Below, in pieces: positions 12,095 to 23,906 of a stretch of 64,000 nucleotides of DNA. Origin of the DNA: Chrysemys picta bellii. Lineage: Eukaryota; Chordata; Testudines; Emydidae. The notes beneath the pieces were generated by a model, which was not told where the DNA came from, made no database searches, and saw only the letters and a program-made list of their open reading frames with translations. Both the position numbers and the translations under genes were made by a program. Where the stretch lies: positions 248,001 to 312,000 of the forward strand of contig NC_088810.1 of NCBI RefSeq assembly GCF_011386835.1. Direction: 5' to 3'. How positions within the stretch are numbered: the stretch's first letter is position 1; the number at the start of each line of letters is the position of its first letter.

Positions 12095-12295
12095 ACAGCC
12101 AGGGAGAGAACCCAGGAGTCCTGGCTCCCAGCCCCCCTGTGCTCTAACCCCCTAGACTCCACTCCCCTCCTAGAACCCAGGAGTCCTGGCTCCCAGCCCC
12201 CCTGTGCTCTAACCCCCCAGACTCCACTCCCCTCCTAGAACCCAGGAGTCCTGGCTCCCAACCGCCCCCGCTCTAACCACTAGGCCCAGCCCCCC
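12095..12295 (-). repeat. Three tandem copies of a tRNA-like repeat
   Basis: Each copy has GAACCCAGGAGTCCTGGCTC and GCTCTAACC, the reverse complement of the unit arrayed at 13035-13590. The unit resembles a Pol III promoter on the minus strand. Confidence 0.65.
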
Positions 12296-12299
12296 ATGA

Positions 12300-13030
12300 C
12301 ACGTGTGTGATCTGCGCTGCAGCCCCTGGGCCTGTCCCCCATGCTGACCATTCTGTGCCCAGCTCCCCCTCCCCACGGGCAGTTGTCCTCCTGCTGCGGC
12401 CAGCACAAAGCTGTCAGTGAGGCAGGGCTGGCCGCTGCACACCCAGCTTCACCTGTCCTGGGGGGCCCAGGGAACTGGGGGGGGGGGTTGCCAACTGCAG
12501 AGGGGGTAGCTGGGCCACTCTAGTTCCTGTCCCACCCGCCTGTCCCCTGGCTCTGTGCAAGGCGCTGGCCCTGGGCTGTGCAGCTCCCGGCGCGACAGGG
12601 GCCCCGATCTTGGCCCCGGGCGGGGGGAGGAGGGTCTGTGTAGCCGATCTCGGGCTGTGGATACAGAAGCTGCTGATCAGTCGGCGAAGTGCATGGGGCA
12701 GGGTGCCAGGCATCCCGCTGCAGCCAGCCACCTGGGAGCCGGGGTTCAGTGCCCCCCACTCAGCTGCTGCCCAGCCTGGGAGCCTGGCCCCCTCGGGGCA
12801 CCAATTTCATGGGTTAGCTGGGGAGCTCGTGAACCCAGGGGGGGGGGGGGCGTGGGGAATGCAGAAGAGGCTTCATCCAGCCGCATCCTCCCACGGCAGA
12901 GAAGGAAATTAAAGCATTAGCTGCCGGTTAGTGTCGCATCAGCACAACCAGCTTGGAGCAGCGGGCGCAGCTGGAAAAAGAGCATCAGGACTCCTGGGTT
13001 CTGTTTTACCTGCCCATCTTCAAGAGGGGA
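12300..13030. other. Intergenic, no gene recognised
   Basis: GC-rich sequence with G runs at 12478 and 12838. No coding exon supported. Confidence 0.4.
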
Positions 13031-13034
13031 GTGG

Positions 13035-13590
13035 GGGCTAGTGGTTAGAATAGGGGGCTGGGAGCCAGGACTCCTGGGTTCTCTCCCTGGCTCTGGGGGG
13101 GGGGGGGGACTGGAGGTTAGAGCGGGGGGGCTGGGAGCCAGGACTCCTGGGTTCTCTCCCCGGCTCTGGGAGGGGGGGGCTGGTGGTTAGAGCGGGGGGC
13201 CTGGGCGCCAGGACCCCTGGGTTCTCTCCCCGGCTCGGGGGGGGGGGCGGGGGCTGGTGGTTACAACGGGGGGGGCTGGGAGCCAGGACTCCTGGGTTCT
13301 CTCCCCGGCTCTGGGAGGGGGGGCTGGTGGTTAGAGCGGGGGGGCTGGGAGCCAGGACTCCTGGGTTCTCTCCCCGGCTCTGGGAGGGCCGTGGGGGCTG
13401 GTGGTTAGAGCGGGGGGGCTGGGAGCCAGGACTCCTGGGTTCTCTCCCCGGCTCTGGGAGGGGGGGCTGGTGGTTAGAGCGGGGGGGGGCTGGGAGCCAG
13501 GACTCCTGGGTTCTCTCCCCGGCTCTGGGAGGGGGGGGCTGGTGGTTAGAGCGGGGGGGCTGGGAGCCAGGACTCCTGGGTTTAACGCCC
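13035..13590 (+). repeat. Tandem array of a tRNA-like SINE fragment, about eight copies
   Basis: Units of about 70 bp read TGGTGGTTAGAGC, then a G run, GGGAGCCAGGACTCCTGGGTTCTCTCCCC and GGCTCTGGGAGG. TCTAGTGGTTAGAGC-like and GGGTTCTCTCCC stretches resemble the A and B boxes of tRNA-Glu. Isolated copies occur at 12095-12295, 36775, 38325-38515, 40430-40730 and 46480-46655. Confidence 0.7.
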
Positions 13591-13619
13591 CCTCCCACGA
13601 GGGGGTGGGGCTGAAGTTG

Positions 13620-14700
13620 TTTAGGGGGCGGAAGGAGGGGGGACAGGCTGCTCATTTCCTTGCGCTGGCTCAGTGATTTGCCCTTTGACCCCATGTGCGG
13701 CTCCGGATGCAGCCTCTGTGCCAGCCAGTCTCCGGTGGAGGGAACAGGGGCCAGGACAGTCCCTGTGCTTCGGAAGGGGGGCCCTGGGGAGGAGGCAGGA
13801 ACAGGCCCCCCCCAAAGCCCACAGTGGGCGGGAATCTGTAACCTCCTGCCCGTGGAGTTGGCAGTGACAGGGGCTGGTCAGTAACTAGGGCTCCTCTTAC
13901 CCATCCAGCACGGACCTGGCTCGAGCCCCCAGCCAGTGACCTCGGACACGTACGCACCCCCTGGTGCCACCGCGGCCGCACGTTTCCTCGCACGCGTAAC
14001 AAAGAACTTCCATTCAAAGGCGCCGGGACCCCAGCGTTGGGGAAATCTCCGCAGCCACAGTGAAAAACAGGCGTCACTACACAAACCCAGCCCCGCAGTG
14101 AGTTGGGCAGGGTCCTGTGCCTCAGTTTCCCACCTTGTGGTGGGCAAGGCCAATGAACGATTGCCCCTTTAACACATCACTCCCCCCCACACACTCACCT
14201 TTGCTGTCCTTGGCTAGCAGAGAAACCCAGAGGTCAGGGGGGTGTTCACAGGGGTGCGTCTGCAACCCCAGAAAGCGGGGGGCATCACGCAGTGACTGGT
14301 CGCTGTGCACCTCCACACCCAGCTGTTTGCGACTCCCTCTGCTGCATTTCCCTGCCGCCAGGGTGCTCATGGCCTCTGCGATGCCACGTTCGGAGGGTGT
14401 ACTGCTGAACCCAGGTATGCAGGGATTTCAGCTCCGTGCCCGCACCGGCTGGCGGGAACCTCACTGCCAGCCCAGCCTGGGCGTCAGCCTTCGTGTCAGC
14501 GCTGGCCCCACACCAGGGCTAAGCCCTGCCTGTCCGACCCCTAGGCCTGGTCAGCGTCAGCGACTCACCTCTAGCAATCGCCAGCCAGAAACAACAGCTC
14601 ACCATGGCCTCCACCCAGCTCTGGCCTTGGGACACCAGCGAGGAGAAACTCAAACAGCACCTAGACAGCTCTAGGCAGTCCACTATCCCCCACCCCCCCT
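13620..14700. other. Island of unlike composition; one exon-like stretch, unidentified
   Basis: Less repetitive and richer in scattered CpG than its surroundings. On the minus strand an open stretch at about 14196-14370 ends at AAAG/GTGAGT and reads like coding sequence (contains SDQSLRDAPRFLG and HPPDLWVSLLAKDS). No family was recognised and no partner exons were assigned. It could be a transposon remnant or a pseudogene exon. Confidence 0.3.
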
Positions 14701-14727
14701 CCCCTGGTTAGCAAGTGGGGCTCAGGC

Positions 14728-14970
14728 TAGGGCCGTGGTCCCCAAACTTTTATGTCACCCGCCCCTTACCTGTAACGTAATCTGCCTGCGCTCCCCCAGG
14801 AGCCAGGGCTGGGGGCTGAGGCCTCGGTTGGGGGTGGGGCCTGAGCAGAGCTGGGTGGCTCCCCCTCCCTGCACCCCTGTGGGGGCTGACCCTGGCCCTG
14901 CTGCACCCCCTGAATGTTCCTCCGCACCCCCTAGGTGGGTGTGCCCCACAGTTTGGGGACCATTGATTTA
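14728..14970. mobile_element. hAT-like non-autonomous element
   Basis: Left end has GTGGTCCCCAAACTTTT and right end CAGTTTGGGGACCAT, an inverted-repeat pair enclosing GC-rich filler. The sequence resembles a hAT family I recall from turtles. Confidence 0.6.
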
Positions 14971-15134
14971 GGGTGACCCCCCCCCCCCCGGTCAGGCTAA
15001 GCACAGCTCTGCTGCCCTGTGTTGTACAATCAGGATAACATCACGCCATGACCCTGGCACGGCCTCCTAGCGCGACTTTTCCCCTCTGTCGATACTCACA
15101 CCTTCTTGTCAACTGTTGGGAATGGGCCACATCC

Positions 15135-15365
15135 AGCCTGACTGAATTGGCCTCGTTAGCACTGACCCCTCCCCCACTCGGTGAGGCAACTCCCATCTTT
15201 TAATGTGCTGTATATTTATAGCTGCTACTGAATTTTCACTCCATGCATCGGATGAAGTGGGTTCTAGCCCACGAAAGCTGATGCCCATTTAAATGTGTTA
15301 GTCTCTAAGGTGCCACAAGGGCTCCTCGTTTTTGCTGATACGGACTAACACGATGACGCCTTGGA
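15135..15365 (+). mobile_element. Turtle-type interspersed repeat
   Basis: Contains GATGAAGTGGGTTCTAGCCC, an internal palindrome with CCCACGAAAGCT, then GTTAGTCTCTAAGGTGCCAC and GCTGATACGGACTAACACG. I recognise this from turtle and crocodile sequence. It is the strongest single clue to the host group. Confidence 0.75.
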
Positions 15366-15884
15366 AACATAGCGCGACTTGTAACCTGCGAGATCCTTTG
15401 CCCAACGTGTGGGCTCACCAGGCAGAGCCAGCGTCAGTGCAAACATGGGTGGGTCCAGACCCTGCTCCCCCAGCTAGGGGTGAGCTCATCCAGACCCTGC
15501 TGACAAATCCACGGACCACCCAGCATCCCCTCCCCACCCCCAGTTATGGCTCCCTGCCCCCACAGGGCACCCACCTAGTATTGCCCCCCCAATCCCAGCA
15601 CAGGACACATGCCCCCCCAGTAAAGTACACCCAGCCCCACCAGCTGGCATGGCCCCCTCACCAATATATGGCACAGACACCCCCAACACTGCAGCCCCCT
15701 GGCCTAGAGCCAAAGCAACCCGTGGGAAGGGGGGGGGGGAGATGGGCGCGTGGGCGCGTGGGCTGGCTAATGAGCCAGGCAGATTTAATGGGCTGCCAGG
15801 AGGCTGCCTTCAACAACAAACAGAGCAAAGTCATTAACAGGCTCATAAACCCAGTCAGGCACCAGCCCCACAAACAGGAGTGAG

Positions 15885-16170
15885 GGGCACCGGCAGAGCT
15901 GGGCTGCGGGTTGGGAGTGAGGGGCACCGGCAGAGCTGGGGGGGGCAGGGGCTGCGGGTTGGGAGTGAGGGGCACCGGCAGAGCTCTGGGAGGAGTCCAG
16001 GGCTGGGCTAGCAGGGGGCTGCGGGTCGGGAGTGAGGGGCACCGGCAGAGCTGGGGGGGGCAGGGGCTGCGGGTTGGGAGTGAGGGGCACCGGCAGAGCT
16101 CTGGGAGGAGTCCAGGGCTGGGCTAGCAGGGGGCTGCGGGTCGGGAGTGAGGGGCACTGGCTGAGCTGCG
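15885..16170. repeat. Dispersed minisatellite, family M1
   Basis: Units carry GGGAGTGAGGGGCACCGGCA, GAGCT and GGGCTGCGGGT. The same family recurs at 22590-23045, 23205-23520, 24230-24605, 41140-41870, 48850-49500 and about 55320. Here it lies between BCAM and CBLC. Confidence 0.85.
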
Positions 16171-16199
16171 GGGGTGGGGGGGAGCTCAGGCCATGCCTC

Positions 16200-17075
16200 T
16201 GTCACTCCCCATCACTTCCCCCCCCAAGCAATGTTGCCTCCCCCACAATCAATGGGTTGGCCCAGTCGCTTCCTGCCAACCCCAAGGAAACAGCCTCCTG
16301 CTGCCCCGGGACCCCCAACCCCTGTTATAGCAATGGGGGGGGGGCTTGCTCTGGATGAGCCATCCGGGCTCCCTGCATAAACCTCCCCCTTCCCCCTGAG
16401 GCTCCCTCACAGCCCCTGAGGGGGGCGCAAGGGGGTGGGCTCTCTCTCCCCAGCCAGGTGGGGGAAGGGGAATGGAGAGCGGCTGCAGCTCTAAATGCTG
16501 ATGAAATCGGGGGCTCCCAGTGGGGGAGATGCTGCGGGGGGAAGAGAGGAATATACTGGGGAACAGGGTTGGGGGAACAGCAGTGGTTCCTCCCATCTGC
16601 TCTGAGTAGGATGGGGGGACCCAGCTGAGGCTGCCCTGGGGGAGCTGGGGAGGGGGCTGACTGATAAATGGGGTTTGCGGGGTACCGCCAGGACTGCTGT
16701 GGGAAAGGGAGGTGGGGCAGAGCATGGACCAGTCCCTCCAAGCAAGTCAGAGAGGGGCTGAGCCTGGGTGGGGGGTGGATCCTACAAAGTCTACACATGG
16801 GGAAGGGGAAAGAAAAGTGAGGGACTTAGCCCCATAGCTCTGGCCCTAGGGTCCCATGCCACCCCCGCCACCACCCCCACCCTGCAGGGACCTATCCTCC
16901 AGCTCTTGGGTTCTCCCCACTTCTGCCTCTCCAAATCTCCCACCTGCACCCCAGAATCCTCCATATGTGCCCCACAGGGATCCCCCGCCCCTCCCCCACG
17001 CCAGCTCCATTGATCGAGCTGTTCCTGGAAGAGAGATGAGCTCATATCCCGGGGGGGGGGGGGGGGGGGGGGAAG

Positions 17076-17106
<31 letters not shown>

Positions 17107-17680
17107 GAGAATTGATCCCTGCTGGGGGGCAGGGCTGGGAGCTCTCCCCAGGGTGGGGGAGCCTGGAGCTCCCCATGGGCCCAGCTGCACCCACCTTCAC
17201 CCCTCCTCAGCTGCTCAACGCCCCCACCTTGCACAGCGATACCCCTACCACCAGCTGCTGTGCACAGCCCCCGCTCCCCCCAAAGGAGGGGGTGTCACCT
17301 GTCTCCCCTTCCCCTGGTCTAGGGCCACCCCCAGATGTGAAGCCCCAAGGTTAACCCCCTCCTGCAGGGGTGCAGTAGCAGGGGGCCACGTGGGGGTCTG
17401 GGGGCAGAGGTTGGTGTGGGGGAGCCATGGGGGAAGGAGGGGGAGGGTTGAAAGGGCAGAGAGGGGTCGGAGGTCAGCAGGGTCTGTCTATCTGTCCCTC
17501 ACCCCACAGCTGGTCTACCATGGGGTGCTGGTGACACCTGGTGGCCGCAGCTGGCATCGCACCCCTCAGAGGTTTCCCCTCATACTCCTGGGGAGGGGTG
17601 TGGAGCAGACAGGGGGTTTGTGGGGGGGCAGACAGACCCAGACCCAGAGCGGACAGATGGATGGACCAACCCGTCGTTTC
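16200..17680. other. Intergenic between BCAM and CBLC, no gene recognised
   Basis: GC-rich sequence with a G run at 17051-17071 followed by a (TG)n tract at 17077-17103. No exon with family features is seen on either strand. Confidence 0.45.
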
Positions 17681-17686
17681 ACCTGT

Positions 17687-17692
17687 TTTATT
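17687..17692 (-). terminator. CBLC: CBLC polyadenylation signal AATAAA
   Basis: TTTATT on the plus strand about 650 bp beyond the CBLC stop. It ends the inferred 3' UTR (17670-18335), which may contain an unrecognised intron. Confidence 0.6.
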
Positions 17693-18335
17693 GAGTCCAG
17701 ACACCCCCAGTTAAACAACTCCCCATGCCCCCCCCCGGATCCCCCCAGCCTCGGATCCCACAAGTGTCGCGTCTTTCTGGGGTCTGGCTGGTCTCTGGGT
17801 CATCGGTCAGGGGGTCTCTGTGCAGTACTGACTGGGGGCCTGGGACTCAGCCGTCCATAGGGGGCCATGGGTCGAGGCCCCAGGGTCAGTACAGGGTCAG
17901 CCCCTCCCCTTCGCTGGCCGCGGATCCTGGGGGTGTCTGTAAGAGTCTGGCTGGGAGTCCTGGGGGGTGACCTAGAATGAGAGAGAGACACACACGTCAG
18001 GAACAGACAGACGGCCAGTGAGGGGGTCGGTGTGGGAACCAGGGGGCTGGAGCGAGTGGGGGCTGCGGGGCAGTAGGACAGACTCACCCTGGCTGTGCTG
18101 TGGGGGAGCTGAGCTGCAGCCACCCGGACTCCTGGGTTCTCTGGTCACCTGGGTCGGTGGGGTTGAAGGTAGAGCTGTGGTTGGAGGAAGGGAGAAAGGA
18201 GGCCGTGAGCTAGTGGTCAAGGCCTGTCTGTCCCCCCCACTCTTCCCCTTCCCCATCCATCTGCCTCCCACGTCGGTCTGTCCCCCCATGACTCACTGTG
18301 TCTCCAGCGCTGTCAACCCCTCATCTGCCCCCCCA

Positions 18336-21300
18336 TCAGCTGGGCTCCTCAGGCCCCTGGGACAGGGGCGGGGCATGGGGCCTCCGGGGCCTGGGACGCG
18401 GGGGCAGCGGCCGATGCCAGATCCAGTCACTGGGGTTCTGGCTGGGGTGGCCCAAGGGGGGCAGTGGGAGGTCCTGGAGAGAGAGAGAGGGACATGGTTA
18501 CACTAGAGGGGAGACATCTTGCACACTTGCTTGCACACTCACCCACATTCCCTTGCACACATGCCCACTGTTGCACTGGCTTGCCCATGCCCCTTGTGTG
18601 CTCACCTGGGTGTGGGGGTCTGGATCCCTGGGCTGGAGCAGGTCCAGCCGGGGGAGGTACGGGGGGACCAGGCAGCTCAGGGTCCGGGCAAGGGGGGAAC
18701 GCAGGATGCCCTGCCTGTGGGGGGGAGACAGAGGTGAGGGTCGCTCCAGCTCTTCCTCCACCCCCTACATCCCCCTTCTGTCTTCCTGCCCCCTCCCCAC
18801 CCCTGCTCCATGCCTCCCCATCTCCTTGCCCCCCATCCTCCTTCCCCCCATCCCCTGCCTCCTGCTGCCCCCCTTGCCCCTCCGCTGTCCCCAGCCCCCA
18901 CCTTTCCTCCTGTCTCCTCATCTCCCCATCCCCTGCCTCCCGCTGCCCCCCTCGTCCCTCTGGTGCCCCCAGCCTCCCACCTTCCTCCTATCTCCTCATC
19001 CCCCCATCCCCTGCCCCTCACTGCCCCCTTTGCCCCCCCAGCATCCCATCTCCTCATCCCCCCCATCCCCTGCCCCCCACTGCCCCCCTCACCACCCTGG
19101 CATCCTCAGCCCCCCCACCTTCCTCCTCTCTTCTCATCCCCCCATCCCCTGCCTCCCGCTGCCCCCCTCGCCCCTCTGGTGTCCCCAACCCCCCACCTTC
19201 CTCCTGTCTCCTCATCCCCCCCCATCCCCTGCCCCCCCACTGCCCCCCTCACCCCCCGGCATCCTCAGCCCCCCACCTTCCTCAGAGCCGCCAGCTCCCG
19301 CAGCACCGACTCCACGTCCTCCAGGTCGTCGTCATCCTCGTCCGGAGCCGCCCCGGCCCCCTGCCCGCCGATGGGGTCGATGCAAATCACCTCGTGCCCC
19401 CGGATCTCCCGGCGGCAGAAGGGGCAGGTCGGGGCCTGCACTTGCTGGGAGGAGAGGGGGGTGTCAGGGGGCAGAGGGTTGGGGGGCTGGGGTCAGGGGT
19501 CACGGGCCTGGCTGGCTCTCAGGCACCCCACAATGGGGCTGGGGTCCCAGTGACCTGCCGGGGGCTCAGGCAGCTTCTGCACAGCAGGGTCAGAGGTCAG
19601 GGGTCATACAGTGGGGGTAGGGGCCAGAGGTCAGGCTGACCTTCCTGGTTCTCGTGCAGTCCCTGCACAGCAGGGGTCAGGGGTCAGAGGTCAGACTCAC
19701 CTGCCAGGTGTTCAGGCAGTCCCTGCACAACAGGTGCCCGCATGGCTGGAGCCGAACGTCCTTGTCGTTCTCGGCGCAGATTTTACAGAGCTGGAAAGTG
19801 GATCCCATCTGGGAGTAGAGCTGGGCTTGGTCCTGGGGGAGAAGGAGGGTGAGACTGGGCTTGGCTTGGCCCAGGGGGCTGGGAGGGCACCAGGACAGGG
19901 GGCTCAGGGTGGGGGCATGGCTGGGGTGGAGCAGCCCCGGTACTGACCGGTGAGACCTCGATCCGGTTCTGAGGCGTCGGTTCTGTCAGCTCTGTCAGGT
20001 CCGGATTCACGTTCTTCCCATCCGGATACAGGTAACTGGGGGGGCGCGGAAACTGTCAGAACCAGCCTGGTCCGACCAGAACCCCCCACAGATCCACACC
20101 AGGACCCAGCGGGTCGGCATCAGTGCTCCCAAAATCTGAGTAACCTGCGCCCGAACTGACCCAGAATTAAACCCACACGGCCCTGACCAGAACCGACTCG
20201 AACCAGCCCAACTCAGCCCGGCAGAACTGACCCACCAAATCCAGACCCACAATCACCCGGGCCCAAGTTCCAGACCACACCAGGCTCCGGGCACATAACC
20301 GGATTCTGCCCCCCAGGCCTCTGCCCCAATCTGCCCAGCAGGGCCCCCAGCTTGCCCAACTCCGTCACACCCTCGGCCGCCCCACTCCCTGCCAGACCCC
20401 CACTCACAAGCCCTCCTTGTGCCCCTCGATCAGCGCCTGGAAGAGGGGTCTGTCCTGGGGGATGGTCTGCAGGATGCTGCCGTCCCGGCTCACGTAGCCG
20501 ATGGCCCACTGCCCCAGCCGCGTGCAACTGAGCCGAAACACGTAGCTGGGGGGGAAACGGGGTCAGAGGCAGGGGGTGACCCCAAAGCCTGAGGGGGGCG
20601 CAAGGGGGTAGAGGCTGCAGGGAGCGGGGTGGGGGGCTCAGCGGGGGGCGCTCTCCCCTGGCAGTCAGTGCTGGCCCCATTGACCTGGGGACCTGGGCTG
20701 CAGGGAGTGGGGCAGGGGGCCGGGGGCACTCTCCCCTGGCAGTCAGTGCTGGCCCCATTGACCTGGGGGCCTGGGCTGCAGGGAGTGGGGCAGGGGGCGC
20801 TCTCCCCTGGCAGTCAGTGCTGGCCCCAATGGGCACTAGGGGGCCTGTGCTGCAGGGAGCGGGGTGGGGGGGGCTCAGCGAGGGGCGCTCTCCCCTGGCA
20901 GTCAGTGCTGGCCCCATTGACCTGGGGGCCTGGGCTGCAGGGAGTGGGGCAGGGGGCCGGGGGCGCTCTCCCCTGGCAGTCAGTGCTGGCCCCAATGGGC
21001 ACTAGGGGGCCTGTGCTGCAGGGAGGAGGGCTGGGGGCCAGCAGGGGGCGCTCCCCACTCTCCCCCACCGGGGTCCCTACCTGCCCGGCTTGTTGGAATA
21101 GGTTTGCAGCCGCGCCCTCACTTCGTCGTAGGTCAGGAAGGCCACGTAGCCCGGGTGCGTCACTGCCAGGTGCGTCCAGTTCTTCAGCAGCGTGGGCCAG
21201 GGCTGCAGGGGCACAAGGGTCGCGCTGGACGCCGAGGTCTTGCCCCCCCGCCCCCGAGACCCCCATTGCCTTTCTGTGCTGCCAGGGGGTGACCCCCCCA

Positions 21301-23906
21301 GTCCCATCTGCCCTGCGTCTCTCCCCCACCCCCACCCTGCTGCAGCGCTGCTGCTGAGCCGGAAACCCTCAGGCCTCCCGCCCGCCCGCCCCTGGCAGTG
21401 CTCTCCCCCCCCCCCGCCCACGGGTCAGCGCAGCTTGAGCGGGGACAGACACGCCACATCCTGCTGGGGATCAAGTGGCAGCACCTGGCCCTGCTCGAAA
21501 GTGGGGGTGGGGGTGGTGCAGAGACTAGAGCGAAGCCGGTGGAGGGGCATTGACGGGGATGGGCCACAGCAGCAGCCCCCGCCCCTGCCCCCACCCCCTG
21601 CAATCTGGGCCCATGGAGCCAGGTGGGGGAATGGAGGACGGGCTGGGGAGGGGAAGGATGGAGGAAGCAGGTGTGCAGGGGAGGCTGCCCTCTTAGCCCT
21701 CATCTCCCCCGCTTGGCCCCCCGTGTCCAGCCCCGCCTCCCCCGCCCGTACCTGGAAGAGGCGGGTGAAGATGTCGAACTCGAAGATGGACACGTGGTCG
21801 CTGCAGGTCAGGTCCATGGTGGCTCTCAGGGCCGCGGCCATGGGGCCGGGCGCCACGGGGTGAACCCGCTGCAGCCCCACCTGGAACTCGCTCCATGACA
21901 CCAGGCTCCTGTGGGGGCAGGGGGCAGTGAGAGGGGATGGGCCCATGGGGGGGTTGGAAGTAGCAGGTTGGGAGACCCTGGGGAAGAAGGGGGGTATCTG
22001 GGTGGGAGAGGGGAAGGGGATACCTGGGGGGCAAGCAGGGGGAGGAGGGCAGTGGGGCAGGGATACCAGGGAGTCCATGTCTCAGCAGGGGGCTGGGAGG
22101 GGAATAGCGGGGGGTAGCTGGGGAATGGAGGTATCAGGGATCTCACCGTGCCCCCCATGTCCCTCTCCAGAAGGCCTCGGCGGGCGGCTGGCTGGGCCGG
22201 TACTGGTGCCCCTGGTCCTGCCCGTCGGGGATCAGGGCTCGGAGCTCCCCCAGCACGTGGCTGAAGATCAGCGACAGCTTGGTCAGCTTCCTCCTGGGGG
22301 AGAGATGGGAGCAGGGGTGAGAATGGGGTCCACTCTCCCCTCCCCCACCACAGTCAACAGGAAACACTTGGGGGGCGGACGGACGGGAAGGGGAGGGGGG
22401 CAGTTTCTCTGCAGCATCAAAGAGGCCCAGAGACGCTGCTGGTGGAGCCGGACAACCCCAGGCTGGGGGGAAGACGGACTGTCACCTGCCCCACCCCACA
22501 ATCTCCACTCCAGGCACCCAGAAACAGACACTGGGAAGGAAAGAAGATGGTTTGTATGTTGGGGAGAGGTCGGGAGGGAGAGGCACCAGCAGAGCTGGGG
22601 GGAAACCCAGGCTGGGATGGGGGGGCTGCGGGTCGGGAGTGAGGGGCATCAGCAGGGCTGGGATGGGGGGGGGGCCGCGGGTCGGGAGTGAGGGACACCA
22701 GCAGAGCTGGGGGGGAACCCAGGCTGGGATGTGGGGGCTGCGGGTTGGGAGTGAGGGGCACCAGCAGAGCTGGGGGGGAACCCAGGCTGGGATGGGGGGC
22801 CTGCGGGTTGGGAGTGAGGGGCACCAGCAGAGCTGGGGGGGAACCCAGGCTGGGATGTGGGGGCTGCGGGTTGGGAGTGAGGGGCACCAGCAGAGCTGGG
22901 GGGGAACCCAGGCCTGGATGGGGGGCCTGCGGGTCGGGAGTGAGGGGCACCAGCAGAGCTGGGGGGGAACCCAGGCCTGGATGGGGGGCCTGCGGGTCGG
23001 GAGTGAGGGGCACCAGCAGAGCTAGGGGGGAACCCAGGCTGGGATGCGGGGGGGCGTTGAGAGTGCGGGGAGCCAGGGTCCCTGGATCTGGGCGTTTTCT
23101 GTTGTTGGTTCTTTTTCTGCTTCCGCTGCGATAGGAGCTGGTTACTCAGTAACTCGGGGCCACACCCTTTCACCAGAGTCCAACAGGCGCGGCCAGCCTC
23201 TCCCTACGGGCAGGTGCCCCTCACTCCCGACCCGCAGCCCCCCGACTATCCCAGCCCTGGGGTCTCTCCCTCAGCTCTGCCGGTTCCCCTCACTCTGCTA
23301 TCCCAGCCCTGGGCTCTCCCCACCTAGCTCGGCCAGTGCCCCTCACTCCCGACCTGCAGCCCCCCCGCTAGCCCAGCTCTGGGCTCCCCACATCCCCACA
23401 TCTCTGCCAGTGCCCCTCACTCCCGACTCGCACACCCCTGCTAACTCAGCTCTGCCTCCCCCTCAGCTCTGCTGGTGCCCCTCACTCCCGACCTGCAGCC
23501 CTCTGCTAGCCCAGCTCTCCCTGCCTCCTTGCCCCACGGTGCCCCCTTGGGGCCAGTACCTGGAGACCGACCCCTCCTGGAAAATGCCATCCGGGTCTCC
23601 CTTGAAGAGCTTGGTGGCCTGCTTGACCTTGCGCTGCAGGTTGTTGATGTAGACAGGGAAGTAGCCGGCCTCCCAGAGGCGGCTCAGGCTGGCCCCGGGC
23701 TGGCCCCGAATCAGCAGCAGGTGCTGGCGCATCTGGGGCAGGAGCTGGAGCAGGCTGGGGGGGCTGTTCCTCAGCCCCAGGCCCGGCTGCTCCACCAGCC
23801 GCTGCAACTTCTCCAGCCCCTGCAGGGCCTTGTCCAGCGAGCGCCGAGCGGCTGCGCCCAGGGCAAAAGGGCCCCGCCGGGCACCTGGTCCCCCTGCAGC
23901 AGCCAT
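18336..23906 (-). CDS. CBLC: E3 ubiquitin ligase CBL-C
   Basis: CBL proteins bind phosphotyrosine on activated kinases and ubiquitinate them. Ten coding exons: 23560-23906, 22147-22293, 21752-21908, 21081-21202, 20408-20545, 19948-20035, 19701-19832, 19277-19444, 18606-18710, 18336-18473. All are GT-AG with agreeing phases and give about 513 codons, slightly longer than human CBLC (474). Order: 4-helix bundle (exons 1-2, with [18 protein letters not shown]), EF-hand ([11 protein letters not shown]), SH2-like domain ([29 protein letters not shown]), linker, then RING with all eight ligands ([17 protein letters not shown]). The acidic [11 protein letters not shown] stretch and proline-rich tail follow. 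There is no UBA domain, as expected for CBL-C rather than CBL or CBLB. The start ATG opens [11 protein letters not shown]. The gene converges on BCAM. Confidence 0.95.
18770..19285 (-). repeat. Minisatellite of about 77 bp in CBLC intron 8
   Basis: Around six to seven units; each includes, on the minus strand, AGGAGGAAGGTGGGGG, which resembles the exon 8 donor (GAGGAAG/GTGGGG at 19277). The array starts at that donor. Confidence 0.8.
20590..21060. repeat. Minisatellite of about 78 bp in CBLC intron 4
   Basis: Six units with GGGGGCGCTCTCCCCTGGCAG and CAGTGCTGGCCCCATTGACC. Several units carry an AGGGGGCGCT CTCF-like core. Confidence 0.85.
22590..23045. repeat. M1 minisatellite in CBLC intron 1
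   Basis: Seven units of about 60 bp: GGGAGTGAGGGGCACCAGCA, GAGCTGGGGGGGAACCCAGG. Lies between exons 1 and 2 of CBLC. Confidence 0.9.
23205..23520. repeat. M1 minisatellite, opposite orientation, in CBLC intron 1
   Basis: Degenerate units with GTGCCCCTCACTCCCGACC, the reverse complement of the array at 22590-23045. It ends about 40 bp from the exon 1 donor. Confidence 0.8.

Noticed and set aside
13035..13590. Functional tRNA gene cluster
   Set aside because: A- and B-box matches are present but the units are too short and G-run-rich to fold as tRNA.
18298..19639. Two long plus-strand open frames
   Set aside because: Antisense to CBLC exons 7-10 and the intron 8 array.
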